From NCBI GenBank assembly GCA_933822405.4, contig CAKOGP040000136.1, positions 28,513-92,512 of the forward strand: a stretch of 64,000 nt of DNA, given 5' to 3'. A program made the position numbers and the translations under genes. The notes below the pieces were generated by a model. It was not told the origin of the DNA and ran no database searches. It was given only the letters and a program-made list of their open reading frames with translations. Positions 10,193 through 19,978 of the stretch are shown piece by piece. This DNA is from Cylindrotheca closterium (lineage: Eukaryota; Bacillariophyta; Bacillariophyceae; Bacillariales; Bacillariaceae). How positions within the stretch are numbered: position 1 is the stretch's first letter; each line of letters starts with the position of its first letter.

Positions 10193-11890
10193 CTATAACC
10201 TACCTTCGAGTTCCAAAGATTGTGCGATTTGCTTGGGTGTGTCTGCAACATCGTTATGGCCCTCGCCGTGGATTTCCAGGTAGATCTCAAGAGCCTGTTG
10301 ATACATGACACGGGCCTCTGTGTGCTGGTTTTGTTTGGTTGATATGTAGCCCATATTGTAATATATGTTTCCAACATGCTCATGTTCCTCGCCGTGAACT
10401 TCCACGTAAATATCAACAGCCTTACGATACATCTTTAATGCTTCCTTGTATTTCAATTGATCCTCCAAAACATAGCCCATGTTGCGATATGTGTTGGCAA
10501 CATCTTCATGTTCCTCACCGTGAGCTTCCACGTAAATATCAACAGCCTTACGATACATCTTCAATGCTTCCTTGCGTTTGATTTGCTTCTCCAAAACACA
10601 TGCCATATAGCAATACGTGTTGGCAACATTTTCATGACGATTGCCAAAGACTTCCAATCCAATATCAACTGCCTTCTGAAACATCATCATTGCTTCTTTG
10701 TATTTCTTTTGATCCTCCAAGGCTCTGCCCATATTGGAGTATGTATGATGAGTACGAGCATGACGGTTTCCGCATACTGCTAAAAGAATATCGAGTGCCT
10801 TTTGATAAGTCTTCATTGCTTTCTCATGTTTATGTTGATCATCAAAAACAACCCCGAGATTAAGGTATGAATCAGCAGTGTAAGCATGACTATTTCCGAA
10901 GACTGATAAACGAATATCAAGTGCCTTTTGATGCATCGTTATTGCCTTCTCATGTTCTTTTTGCTTGTTCAGGACAATCCCAATATTGTTGTAGCATTCA
11001 GAAGTGCCGACATGACGATTACCCAACACTTCCAAACGAATATCAAGTGACTCTTGATACATCTTCAATGCTTCATCGTATTTCATTTGATTGTTAAAAA
11101 CAATCCCAATAGAATTATATGATGTAGCAGTGTCGGCATGGCGATTTCCCAAGGCTTTCAATCTAATATCAAGTGCTGCTTGAAGCATCTTCAATGCTTC
11201 GGCATTTTTCTTTTGATTGCTCAACACATGTCCGATAGTTTCGTATGATTGAGCAGTATCAACATGATTATCACCAAGAACCTTCAAGCGAATCTCAAGA
11301 GCCTCTTGGTATAGATTCAATGCTTCCGCACAATTGCTAAGCTTGTACAGAATGTTTCCGGCGTTCATGAACTCTTTGCATTTTCGCAATTGAGTCTTCT
11401 TGGTGCGCTCAACAGCATTGTTGTTGATCTCTTCAGCATCATCGCTGTCACTGCTGATAGTGCTTGTGTCATCGTCATTCGATGGTTGCCTTGGCTTCTT
11501 TTTCTTTCCCTTGTTATTGTTGTTGTCGAATATTTTCTCAGCTGGCCTTTTCTTGTTGGCTTCAGCATCATCATCGTTCCTGTGATGTGTTTGCTTCTCC
11601 TGGCCCCTGTTTGACTGATTCGTCGCTGGCTGCTGGACTGTAGCTGAATCTGCCACAACGTGCGGGTGTGTCGTGACGCTCGTGGGTGCTTCATTTATAG
11701 CAATATTGCTAGATTTGGCCGTGTAGGTTCCTCCATCAGCTAGCGAGGCATACCCAAGCACCCTCAGTTTTGTTTCAGCAGTCTCCAAGAACTTTGTGTC
11801 CAGCGCTATCAACAAACGATCGAATTCAACTTGGTTCCTGATATCATAGACACCACCATCAGTGGTAATCGTGACTCTTTTGAGTGTCAT
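10193..11890 (-). CDS. Domain-plus-TPR family protein, nine TPR units (565 aa)
   Basis: The ATG at 11888-11890 starts directly at the family domain (VTITTDGGVYDIR; EFDRLLIALD; KFLETAETKLRVLGYASL). The linker (about 60-165) is Asn/Asp rich with two basic clusters (KKRPAEK and GKKKKPRQ) spaced like a bipartite nuclear signal, followed by STISSDSDDAEE. Nine consecutive 42-residue TPR units (about 170-545) follow, each ending in the kinesin-light-chain hallmark LG.RH or HGEEH. Units 7 and 8 are nearly identical at DNA level, showing recent unit duplication. The protein is intact and the longest member here. A protein-binding adaptor role, possibly nuclear, is inferred; kinesin association is not implied, because the heptad region of true kinesin light chains is absent. 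Confidence 0.88.
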   Translation of the reverse strand: MTLKRVTITTDGGVYDIRNQVEFDRLLIALDTKFLETAETKLRVLGYASLADGGTYTAKSSNIAINEAPTSVTTHPHVVADSATVQQPATNQSNRGQEKQTHHRNDDDAEANKKRPAEKIFDNNNNKGKKKKPRQPSNDDDTSTISSDSDDAEEINNNAVERTKKTQLRKCKEFMNAGNILYKLSNCAEALNLYQEALEIRLKVLGDNHVDTAQSYETIGHVLSNQKKNAEALKMLQAALDIRLKALGNRHADTATSYNSIGIVFNNQMKYDEALKMYQESLDIRLEVLGNRHVGTSECYNNIGIVLNKQKEHEKAITMHQKALDIRLSVFGNSHAYTADSYLNLGVVFDDQHKHEKAMKTYQKALDILLAVCGNRHARTHHTYSNMGRALEDQKKYKEAMMMFQKAVDIGLEVFGNRHENVANTYCYMACVLEKQIKRKEALKMYRKAVDIYVEAHGEEHEDVANTYRNMGYVLEDQLKYKEALKMYRKAVDIYVEVHGEEHEHVGNIYYNMGYISTKQNQHTEARVMYQQALEIYLEIHGEGHNDVADTPKQIAQSLELEGRL

Positions 11891-12593
11891 GATGCTTGGA
11901 ATAAGGCTTGATCACACACACAAAATGATGAGTAAACTATGCGATGAATGGATGTGACCGATCGAGGTGCCTTAAAATCTGTGGTCTGGATACTTAGCCG
12001 CAGCGTGCATGCTGTCTTTTGGTGGCCTAAGCCAGCAATAAGACCTGTTTGAAAACTTGTAATGTACATGCGTTGGTAATGATTCATGAATTCAGTTGCT
12101 AACTGCATGAGATACACATATATGTGGTGTATGTGTTGCATCAAAATCTGTGATATGGGCACTCTGTTCAAAAAAATTCTTCTTCCGTTTTATTTCGTCA
12201 CGTCATTGTTCCTATTGCATTGCTTGGTCTTGCAACAAATGGACTAGCTCGATCAAACAAATAATGGAAAAGAGTGATGATTGTACAGTATAATATTTGG
12301 TGCTGGGTGATTTCGACAATAGTCCCTGGTACCCCTGGTACTAGACTACGGTAGTATTGTAGTTCGAGCAAGGGTACCGTATAGTTCGAATAAAATAGTT
12401 GCATACAGTATGTTGGTTTATTCATATTCGAATATTGTATTGTATATCCGCCATCCTAAGCGCTACGAACGCGAAAACCAAACGCGCAAAACAATCAGAT
12501 AAAAATCAGGTACCCGGAAGTGGTAACGAGCGTGCGCGATCACGAAACATTGAACATCATCATATGAAGACTTTCCTCATGTCGAAAACCTTG
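11891..12593. other. Intergenic spacer
   Basis: Upstream region of the nine-TPR gene. No coding frame or RNA gene is supported. Confidence 0.6.
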
Positions 12594-13240
12594 CTACGAC
12601 AATGGCGATAACAAATGACTACAGCCATGGTGCAACGCCAAAAATGCGACCATGAAGAGGGCAATCCATAATATGCTTAGCACCAATACTTTGTCATGAA
12701 TCATCATGAAGAAAGACCAGAAATTGGAGTTTGAAACAAGCGTGCCCGTTTGCTGGCGAAACCGTGAAAAAACTTCTCCCAAACTTTCGATTTGCTTTGA
12801 AACGGTTTTCTTCACTAGCTTTTCTACTGAGCTTGGTACATCTTTTGGATGACTTTTGAGATTTCCGATACAATCTCTTTCGGCTACCAACGAGTCTACA
12901 AGAATCTGGAATCTTTTGCAACTGACCTGGTTGCTGCCGCCCCAGCTTGGCCTACCGGTAGCTTTGATTCTGAACTCACTGTCAGCGATGATTTTAATAG
13001 AATGGAATCCTTATTTTCCAAGGACCCATTCGGCTCAACATCAGTTCCACCATTTCTCTCTCTTGAGGACGCTCAATCAATTGTAATGGAGATCTTGGAC
13101 GTGATATCTTTTGGTGTTACAAGTTTTTCTCCCCTGAACCTGAAACATGTGAGCTTGAAAGAGAGCTACTCAGTATGTTCATCTACCTCTTCCGTTTGAT
13201 CCTCCTGCAACATCAAGGCCAGCTCGATCTTTGGAGTTGG
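12594..13240 (-). pseudogene. Possible broken gene with C-terminal membrane segment
   Basis: On the minus strand a frame ending at 12594 runs through VDSLVAERDCIGNLK, a Lys/Glu-rich helix and a clear transmembrane stretch (VLVLSILWIALFMVAFLAL). Upstream of about 12900 the same protein quality continues one frame over (SSESKLPVGQAGAAATRS), and farther still with two stops (near 13150 and 13085). I read this as a decayed tail-anchored or membrane-protein gene. A plus-strand frame of 116 codons (12849-13199, ATG start) overlaps it and cannot be excluded as the real gene. No family was recognised for either. Confidence 0.35.
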
Positions 13241-13931
13241 CCTACAGGGGTACTACTGCACCAAAACATTGCAGTAGGTAGTCGCGAAAGTTTAAAGAGA
13301 ACATAGATAAAATGAAAACATTGGGAGGAAGATCGTATGGTTGCTGGTTGGGCGATGTGCAGATATTATTATGGAAACAAGAGAGCCAGATGGGAACTCG
13401 AAATACGAATTATATATGATGACAGTCAAAAAGTCATTTGGCCTTCAATAATACAAACTTTGAATGGGAACAATCACAAAAGTTCGAAAGTGAACAAAAC
13501 AATTTTAGAACATAATTGCACAAGATGCAAAGTAAAACAGCAGCCAATCCTACTAGCAGTAGTGGCTATAATGTCAAAAGCATGGAGATGGCCACTGAAC
13601 TTGGAGGTGACCACATTGATGGATTTTGATGACCAGCAGATGAAATGATGTCAATTCGCATTCCAAAAGTTGTGGTGTGTAGGTATATAGATTCAGGTGG
13701 ACGGATGTTACCATTGCTGGGTCGATTGGCACCCAAATTGGGTTGTCATTCGTCATGCCCGCGGGTAGACAGTATAAGTTCGATCAGACAACATCCGAAG
13801 TAGACAATACCCTGTGCAACAAAACCTAAAATTGATTTGTGCAACGTATAATAATATATAAAGTACATCGTATCTAAAGCAAGTCATAACTTGAGCTCGA
13901 TTTTTGCAAATTTTCACTCTACCAGTACTAA
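13241..13931. other. Intergenic spacer
   Basis: AT-rich; short frames only, none supported. Should include the 3' end of the following minus-strand TPR gene. Confidence 0.6.
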
Positions 13932-15341
13932 TCAGGTCAATGTTGGTCTTCGGGTGACATACAAACCTTTGGCAAGTTTTCGCAAGTATACAGCATAACC
14001 CTCGTCTTCCCCGTGTTCCTCCAAAACTATATCAAGAGCCTGTTGGTACACGGCACGGCTTTCGGCATCTTTGTTTTGCTTGGCCAAGACTTTACCCAGG
14101 TAGTAGTAGGTATCAATGCAGTCCAGTGTTTGACGACGTTCCGGAATGTTCAAATCAATTTCGATAGCTTGGCGATATGAATTCGTTGCTTCCTTATATT
14201 TCCCTTGCCCGTCATAGGCACATCCGACATCGCGGTATGCCTCGGCAACATCTCCATGACTATTTCCCAAGACTTCTAATCGAATGTCAAGCGCTTTTTG
14301 GTGGTTCTTCAACGCTTCATCATATAAACCTCCATGGTAGAAAACACTCCCGACTTTGGAATATGATTGGGCAGTGTCAACATGACGATTTCCCAAGACG
14401 TTCAATCGAATATCAAGAGCCTTTTGGTGGCTCTCCAACATTTCGTCGCCGCCAGATTTTCCCTCGAACAAGACTCCGATTTTGTAGTACGATTCGGCAG
14501 TGTCGGCATGACGATTTCCCAACACCTTCAATCGAATATCTAATGCCTTTCGGTAGTGCCTCAATGCTTCATCATATTTCAATTGTTCGCGCAAGGCATC
14601 CCCGATACTGTTGTATGAGCGAGCAGTGTCAACATGACGAAATCCCAACTCATCCAATCTAATCTCAAGAGCCTCTTGGAAAAGGTGAATTGCTTCCACA
14701 TATCTCCTTTTCTTTTTCAAATCATTCCCATCATCCATGAATTTTCTGGCTTGACTCAATTGTTTCTCCTTTTCGCACTCATCAAGCTGGTGTTTCGTTG
14801 TGCCATTGTATTTAATCTCTTTTGCAGCATCACTGTCACTGCTGATGTTAATGATTTCACCTTTGTTCGTTGTCTTTTGTTTCTTCTTTCTCTTTGTTTG
14901 GTTGCCGCCGTCGGTCCTTTCCTCTTTTGGTCTTTTCGCATTGGCTTTCGCATCAGCATTATCATCATCATCATCATCGTCATTGTTACTACCGTTCCTG
15001 GCATTTGTGGGATCCGCCTGGCCTTCTGCCTGATTCATCGTTTCAGGATTGGCTGGTAGTAGTGCACCAGATGGAGGGGCATTGGGTGGTTTTGGTTCTA
15101 CATCCTCGTTCGTGAGCGCATCCATCGTTGTTGTATCAAGATTTTGGCGAGAGACCTTTGCAGTGTAGGTTCCTCCATCAGATAGCGAGGCATATCCAAG
15201 AACCCTCCGTTTCGTTTCAGCGTTCACCAAATAGGGTACTGTCTTATTCTTGAACGAGGCCAACAAACGATCGAATTCTTTGTCATTGCTGATATCATAG
15301 ACACCACCATCGTCGGCAATGGTGATGGTTTTGAGTATCAT
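13932..15341 (-). CDS. Domain-plus-TPR family protein, six TPR units (469 aa)
   Basis: The start is placed at ATG 15339-15341, where the conserved domain begins (TITIADDGGVYDIS); the frame is open 39 codons further upstream but without an ATG. The domain continues with EFDRLLASF and AETKRRVLGYASLSDG. The linker has an Asp run, two basic clusters (KRPKEE, KRKKKQK) and IINISSDSD, a good match to a phospho-regulated SUMO-interaction motif (hydrophobic residues followed by Ser/Asp). Six TPR units follow (about 215-460) with LGNRH ends; the fifth and sixth are more diverged. Likely a nuclear adaptor by inference. It is transcribed leftward, as are 10193-11890 and the decayed 8679-9882 copy. Confidence 0.88.
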   Translation of the reverse strand: MILKTITIADDGGVYDISNDKEFDRLLASFKNKTVPYLVNAETKRRVLGYASLSDGGTYTAKVSRQNLDTTTMDALTNEDVEPKPPNAPPSGALLPANPETMNQAEGQADPTNARNGSNNDDDDDDDNADAKANAKRPKEERTDGGNQTKRKKKQKTTNKGEIINISSDSDAAKEIKYNGTTKHQLDECEKEKQLSQARKFMDDGNDLKKKRRYVEAIHLFQEALEIRLDELGFRHVDTARSYNSIGDALREQLKYDEALRHYRKALDIRLKVLGNRHADTAESYYKIGVLFEGKSGGDEMLESHQKALDIRLNVLGNRHVDTAQSYSKVGSVFYHGGLYDEALKNHQKALDIRLEVLGNSHGDVAEAYRDVGCAYDGQGKYKEATNSYRQAIEIDLNIPERRQTLDCIDTYYYLGKVLAKQNKDAESRAVYQQALDIVLEEHGEDEGYAVYLRKLAKGLYVTRRPTLT

Positions 15342-16092
15342 AATGTTTTGGAATCCGAATGTAAGTATTAGACTTGATCGCAGCACAACAAGGATACGAT
15401 AGTGACTGCTATGCAAGGATGATGAATTTATGCAGATGTGAAATCTATACGACAACAAGTAGTAGAACCTCCGCGAGGTCGGATGACACTAGCAGGAGCC
15501 TCATCAGCGTGCAAGCGTGCCTTGTGTTGGTCTCTATACAATAGCCGATAGTCACGAAGCCACATGATATATGATATGCGTTACATCAAAATCTGTGTCG
15601 TTGGTTGGCGTACTACTGGTAGTGAATGAATAGTCGGAAGCGACAACAATGATCTTGTCCTTTCACTTGTTCATGACTAGTACGACCAAAAAGATGATTC
15701 AAAACGAGGCGGATGATATCATTGGCTACGCCACCACGCACGTCATCGAACAGGCAGGTTTGGTGACACCTCGGAACAGTCAGAATGGAATCACAAAATC
15801 AGAACAAATCAATCAAGAGAACTGACATTATCAATCAAACGTGTTTCCAGTGTTTGACACGATTTCATTGTTCTTTCTTCCATCGATCTCCTTTGGATCT
15901 CTTTTCTTTTCATCTCATTCTCATTCCCATTCATTCATTCTTTACAATCAGCAAGTCGACTATCATCGCAGCATACTCGTTGCAGACAGCAAACAAACAA
16001 ACAAACAAACAAGCACTTGACACAGACTATCCAAGACCGGAATTCCTCTTGCAGCCACGCAATTCATCAGAGCATTTCCAATTATCATCATC
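15342..16092. other. Divergent intergenic region
   Basis: Lies between a leftward TPR gene and a rightward plastid-type presequence gene, so it likely holds two promoters. An (AAAC)5-type microsatellite sits near 15988-16012. No gene is supported. Confidence 0.65.
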
Positions 16093-16584
16093 ATGAGTGC
16101 AATCAGTTACATCCTTGCCATTGCCACGATTCTCATCGTGCCCACTTCAGCGTTTACCACAAGTCACAAGAAGACGGCAAGAACCTCCTCGTCTACGGCA
16201 TTTCGAATGGTCTCGCGAGAGGAATATCTGAAACCCCACTTTCACACAACCGTACGACCAACAACAAGCATGCTCAACTTTGATCATCCAGCATCCACTA
16301 CAATGACGAAGTCTGTGCCGTCATCATCATCATCATCCTCAGTGGAACAACGTGTTCATGACTATTGCGAAAACAAGGGTGGATGTGACTTGGAAGAAAT
16401 GGCATTGCTCCTGGAAGATTTCGAACAGGTCAATCACGCTGCGTCGTCGTCTTTGTTTTCGTTTGACACGACCCAAACCGAACTTCGACCACAAGAAGAA
16501 AAGGGTGCACCAGTGAAACGCAAAGTTGACTTGGAGCAACATCTTCGACGCATGCATGAAATTGCGGATATGGAAGAACACTAA
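16093..16584 (+). CDS. Plastid-targeted small protein, function unknown (163 aa)
   Basis: The ATG at 16093 begins a signal peptide (MSAISYILAIATILIVPTSA) immediately followed by F at the predicted cleavage point (SAF|TTS), the diatom AFAP-like motif. A Ser/Thr/Lys-rich transit-like segment comes next, so the protein is expected in a four-membrane plastid. The mature part is short, with a Ser run and a C-terminal charged helix region (VDLEQHLRRMHEIADMEEH). The central part has two cysteines (CENKGGCDLEEM). No family is recognised. It might be a small plastid regulator; this is a guess from size and charge only. Confidence 0.72.
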   Translation: MSAISYILAIATILIVPTSAFTTSHKKTARTSSSTAFRMVSREEYLKPHFHTTVRPTTSMLNFDHPASTTMTKSVPSSSSSSSVEQRVHDYCENKGGCDLEEMALLLEDFEQVNHAASSSLFSFDTTQTELRPQEEKGAPVKRKVDLEQHLRRMHEIADMEEH

Positions 16585-17135
16585 CAAGCAACAACAATAC
16601 ATTCACTGACGATGATGGATTGGAATACTATTGTTCCGTCTATTCTATTCAGATTTGCCCCATTTTTTCTTTCTGGAATCACCATTTCCACTAATCCAAC
16701 TCACTGCACACACACACACACAATAAGGCCCAGCCATGATCTGCTACGTATGATCATTCATTCGGGTCTGGAGGAATGAAGTGAATGTTGATGATGGCTT
16801 GCGACATACTCCATGTTGTTAGCTGTTTCATTTTCTTCTCTCGATGCTATGCTATTGCCCTATTTCAAGATACCAAAATATAACACATAAAAATCTATAC
16901 AGCTCACGATGCATACAGTAGGCAATAACTACCGTACACTCTGTTTTAGTGAGTGCCAGTAGTGGTATTAATACCGCTTTCTCATTGTTTTCAGTTTTCA
17001 GCCAAATTGATTCGGATTGGTCATATTGTTTTGTGATGATGATGACATACATTTCGAATATAATACACTATTGCTACAGTATAATATCATCATCATCATC
17101 ATCATCATCATCGTCACTTTGTATATCTACACATC
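16585..17135. other. Intergenic spacer with microsatellites
   Basis: Contains a CA run near 16710 and an (ATC)9-type run at about 17085-17113, just upstream of the next start codon. No gene seen. Confidence 0.65.
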
Positions 17136-17828
17136 ATGATTCGTGTCACTTGGTGGCTTCTTTTGGCTATCATGTGTGTCTACCATCCATCGGTACAGGC
17201 CGCACCATTCTTGACAACAACATCAACATCAACAACAACAACAACAACATCATCATCATCAATCATAATACCACAACCAACAAATGAGATAATATCGACT
17301 TCTTCTACCAATAAGAAAGGTACCATCAATTCTATTGAGATCATTCAGTCTCGTGGAGGAGCTGCCATTGCGACTGATCCTGCTAGTATGATTATTACTA
17401 CTACTCTTTTGGATGTCCTGTTTTCTCCTCGCGTGGCGCTCAAGACACTGGCCGTGGGACTGGGATGCTTTGGTCTGGAACTCTTATTGTTTCCATTATT
17501 GTTTCGTGATGCCTTTCTCAATCTTCAAGGTCTGGAAATGGGTTTGGCGACTGACTTTTTGCAATATTGGTTGGGGATTCGTGAATTGTTCTTGTCGGTA
17601 CTACTTTGGAATTCGGCTTCCAATGGAAGTGACCAAGTGTGTCGGCGGTTATCGACCTTGGCCTTTGCGACGCTAAACATTCCGCAACTGTACTACATTG
17701 TGCGATATGGGGACAATTTGTTTCGGAATTCGCAAGTAAAACGTTTCATGTTAGGGTTTCAGGGATTCTTCTTTTTGTTGAATGGTGGTGCTACAATCAA
17801 AGCATGGACTCAGAAGATAATATGGTAG
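17136..17828 (+). CDS. Secretory-pathway membrane protein, function unknown (230 aa)
   Basis: The ATG at 17136 opens a signal peptide or anchor (MIRVTWWLLLAIMCVYHPS, cleavage likely after VQA). A Thr/Ser-rich stretch encoded by ACA/TCA repeats follows (about 28-60). Four hydrophobic segments come next, near residues 95-125, 135-160, 170-190 and 205-222, suggesting a small polytopic membrane protein. There is an Arg-Gly-Gly motif before the first segment. I do not recognise a family. A plastid location is possible (AAPF after the signal peptide is weakly AFAP-like), but no transit peptide is obvious. Confidence 0.7.
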   Translation: MIRVTWWLLLAIMCVYHPSVQAAPFLTTTSTSTTTTTTSSSSIIIPQPTNEIISTSSTNKKGTINSIEIIQSRGGAAIATDPASMIITTTLLDVLFSPRVALKTLAVGLGCFGLELLLFPLLFRDAFLNLQGLEMGLATDFLQYWLGIRELFLSVLLWNSASNGSDQVCRRLSTLAFATLNIPQLYYIVRYGDNLFRNSQVKRFMLGFQGFFFLLNGGATIKAWTQKIIW

Positions 17829-17868
17829 TCCTAGTACAATGATAATTGTATTGATGCATATTCGTTTT

Positions 17869-17891
17869 CACCGTCACCGTCACCGTCACCG
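17869..17891. repeat. (CACCGT)4 microsatellite
   Basis: Four perfect hexamers lie in the 63-base gap between two convergent genes. Confidence 0.9.
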
Positions 17892-18998
17892 TCATTGTCG
17901 TGGTTTCAAAATGGTCAGCATTCCTTCGACATTGGCTCCTTGATTCGTTCGAAGGCAATCCGCTAGTTCCTTGGCCACAATTTCAAATTCATGCTCCTTG
18001 GCCAATTCCAGAATGTACTGCTCCGTGTGGGAAAAACGAGCACAGGAATGCAGTCGAAAGTTTTCCTCGCTTATGATTACTGTTTGTGGTCCATGATGGC
18101 GCAAGAGCTCGGTCGAAAAGCAAAAGAATCCATCGGACGATAAGAGTCTCTTGACCGATGCAAATACCGTTGACAAGTCTCCAATGTAACAAAAGACATC
18201 GCATGCCAAGATTAGATCGTACTTGGAACCAATACTGTCGTCGCTTATTGTTGTGCTGCCTCCTCCTTCTGCTCCTTCTGCTCCTTCTGCTATTGCTACT
18301 ACTTCTTGCAATAACGCATCCACGACATCGGCAACTTTCAAACTATCGTAACAGTTCCGTTCTCTCGCCTTGGCAATCATTTCGGGTGACAAGTCAACTC
18401 CATCCATTTTACAAACAACGTCTTGAAAGGCGAGACCACTAATTCCCGTACCACATCCCAAATCCAAACAACAATAATGGCGATGTTGTTGTTGTTGTTG
18501 TTGTTGCTGTTGTTGCAACTGTTTCTTCTTGTCCTTATTGCCTTGAACAGCAACATTAGCAACAACCACTGCCTGGTCAAAGAGTTGTCGCAATTTGGTG
18601 GGCGTTTGATAGTCCAACTTTTCGACTAATAATTCATCAAAACGATCGGCAAAGGTCGAGTAGAGTCCGACAATGTATTCTGGTGGACAGCGGGAGACCA
18701 AATGGTGATGATTGTGCTTGTTGTGATGGTTGCTGTCATTTGTCGATGCTGATAGTTGTCCGAGTGTCCCCAACCAGAACCGTGCCATGGCGGATTGTGA
18801 TTGTAGTGGTGATGGTGATGGTGATGCTGTTGTTAACTTGGACGACGTTGTGTTCGAGCATTGTCTCGTGATGCAGTTGGTCAAGTGATGGCGCGCCCGA
18901 GGTACTTGGATCGCAACGGGATCCTTTTTGCGAAAAAAAAGACCCAACTTGTATTCTTGCTGGACCAAGAACTGTGTTTGTTCCTCCGATGTTATTGT

Positions 18999-19036
<38 letters not shown>

Positions 19037-19673
19037 AAATTCCCCATGCTTTGGTCAGTAAGGTTTTTAGTTTTTGGTAACTAGTCTCTTCCGCAGCACT
19101 CAACGGCCGTCGACTGGGATGTTGTTTGGATGCCTTGCCCATTTTGCCCTTGACTTTACGAGCTTCCAATTCGCGAGGCTCCAACAATTGACGGACCAGC
19201 AGTCCGATCAATGCAATGATGTACTTGTCGTCCTCCTCCTGCTCGGAACAAGAAATGGCTTTCTCCAGCATGGTCATTCGTTCGGCGGAATAATCGACTG
19301 ACGACGGATAAATATTGGACAGAGCCGCATAACCAAATGGCTTTTGGGGTGCCGTTTGAATGGCTCGTTCTGCAAGCATGATGGCTTCCGTTTGCAATCG
19401 TTTGCTTTCATTTATTAGTCTCGCATCAGCACTAGCGGCAGGCGTATTGCCCACTTTCTCGAATTCAGACGCGAGTTCTCGAGATCGTTGGGCCAAATGC
19501 AAGGCCAAGGTACTCATCAATTTGGCATTCTTATTGGGCTTTTCTTCCAGTCGTTTCCGCAACTGAGATTCCTTTAATCGAAAATTCTGGGTTTGTCTAC
19601 AAGTATCGTCTACTTCGTCTATTTCGTCGTCGTCGTCGTCGTTGTTTTCATCATGACCCAGATTGTGGTTCAT
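17892..19673 (-). CDS. SAM-dependent methyltransferase with TPR-like N-terminal region (593 aa)
   Basis: The ATG at 19671-19673 is the only in-frame ATG near the 5' end; the frame is open 41 codons further upstream without one. The N-terminal half is helical with Ala-rich repeat-like segments (RAIQTAPQKPFGYAALSNIY) resembling degenerate TPRs. The C-terminal domain (about 395-590) is a class I methyltransferase: motif I LDLGCGTG near residue 402, acidic loop GVDLSP after strand 2, and DLILACDVFCY near residue 490 as motif IV. It recalls the bacterial TPR-methyltransferase group (COG4976), whose substrate is not established. Low-complexity insertions include poly-Gln (about 385), Ala-Thr repeats (from a TGTTGC microsatellite) and an acidic run near the start. 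The substrate is unknown. Confidence 0.82.
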
Positions 19674-19900
19674 GTCGTGGTGATGGACACTAACTATATT
19701 ATAATGATTGATGGATGATGGATGGTCATCAATAAGAAAAGTTGTGGATGTGGCGAAAAGATGTTTGAATGCGCGGTTGTTGTTCGCGGACGGCAATTGA
19801 ATCGTGTTTCGTAGCGACGTAATGACGTGAAGTTTTTAAGAGCTGATGTGGGATGTGGCTACCAGGGTACTACTGTACCGTAGCTAAAGGATTTCATGTG

Positions 19901-19978
19901 AAATGAAAGCGTGACACCAGACAACGAAAGCGTGACACCAGGCAACGAAAGCGTGACACCAGGCAACGAAAGCGTGAC
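19901..19978. repeat. 21-bp tandem repeat, about 3.7 copies
   Basis: The unit GCAACGAAAGCGTGACACCAG is repeated head to tail; the first copy is diverged. The unit is a multiple of three, but no gene is evident around it. Confidence 0.85.

Noticed and set aside
15342..15458. N-terminal extension of the 13932-15341 protein
   Set aside because: The 39 extra codons contain no ATG, and the family domain begins at the chosen ATG in all relatives.
19901..19978. CRISPR-like short repeats
   Set aside because: Units are directly adjacent with no spacers; it is a 21-bp minisatellite in a eukaryotic genome.
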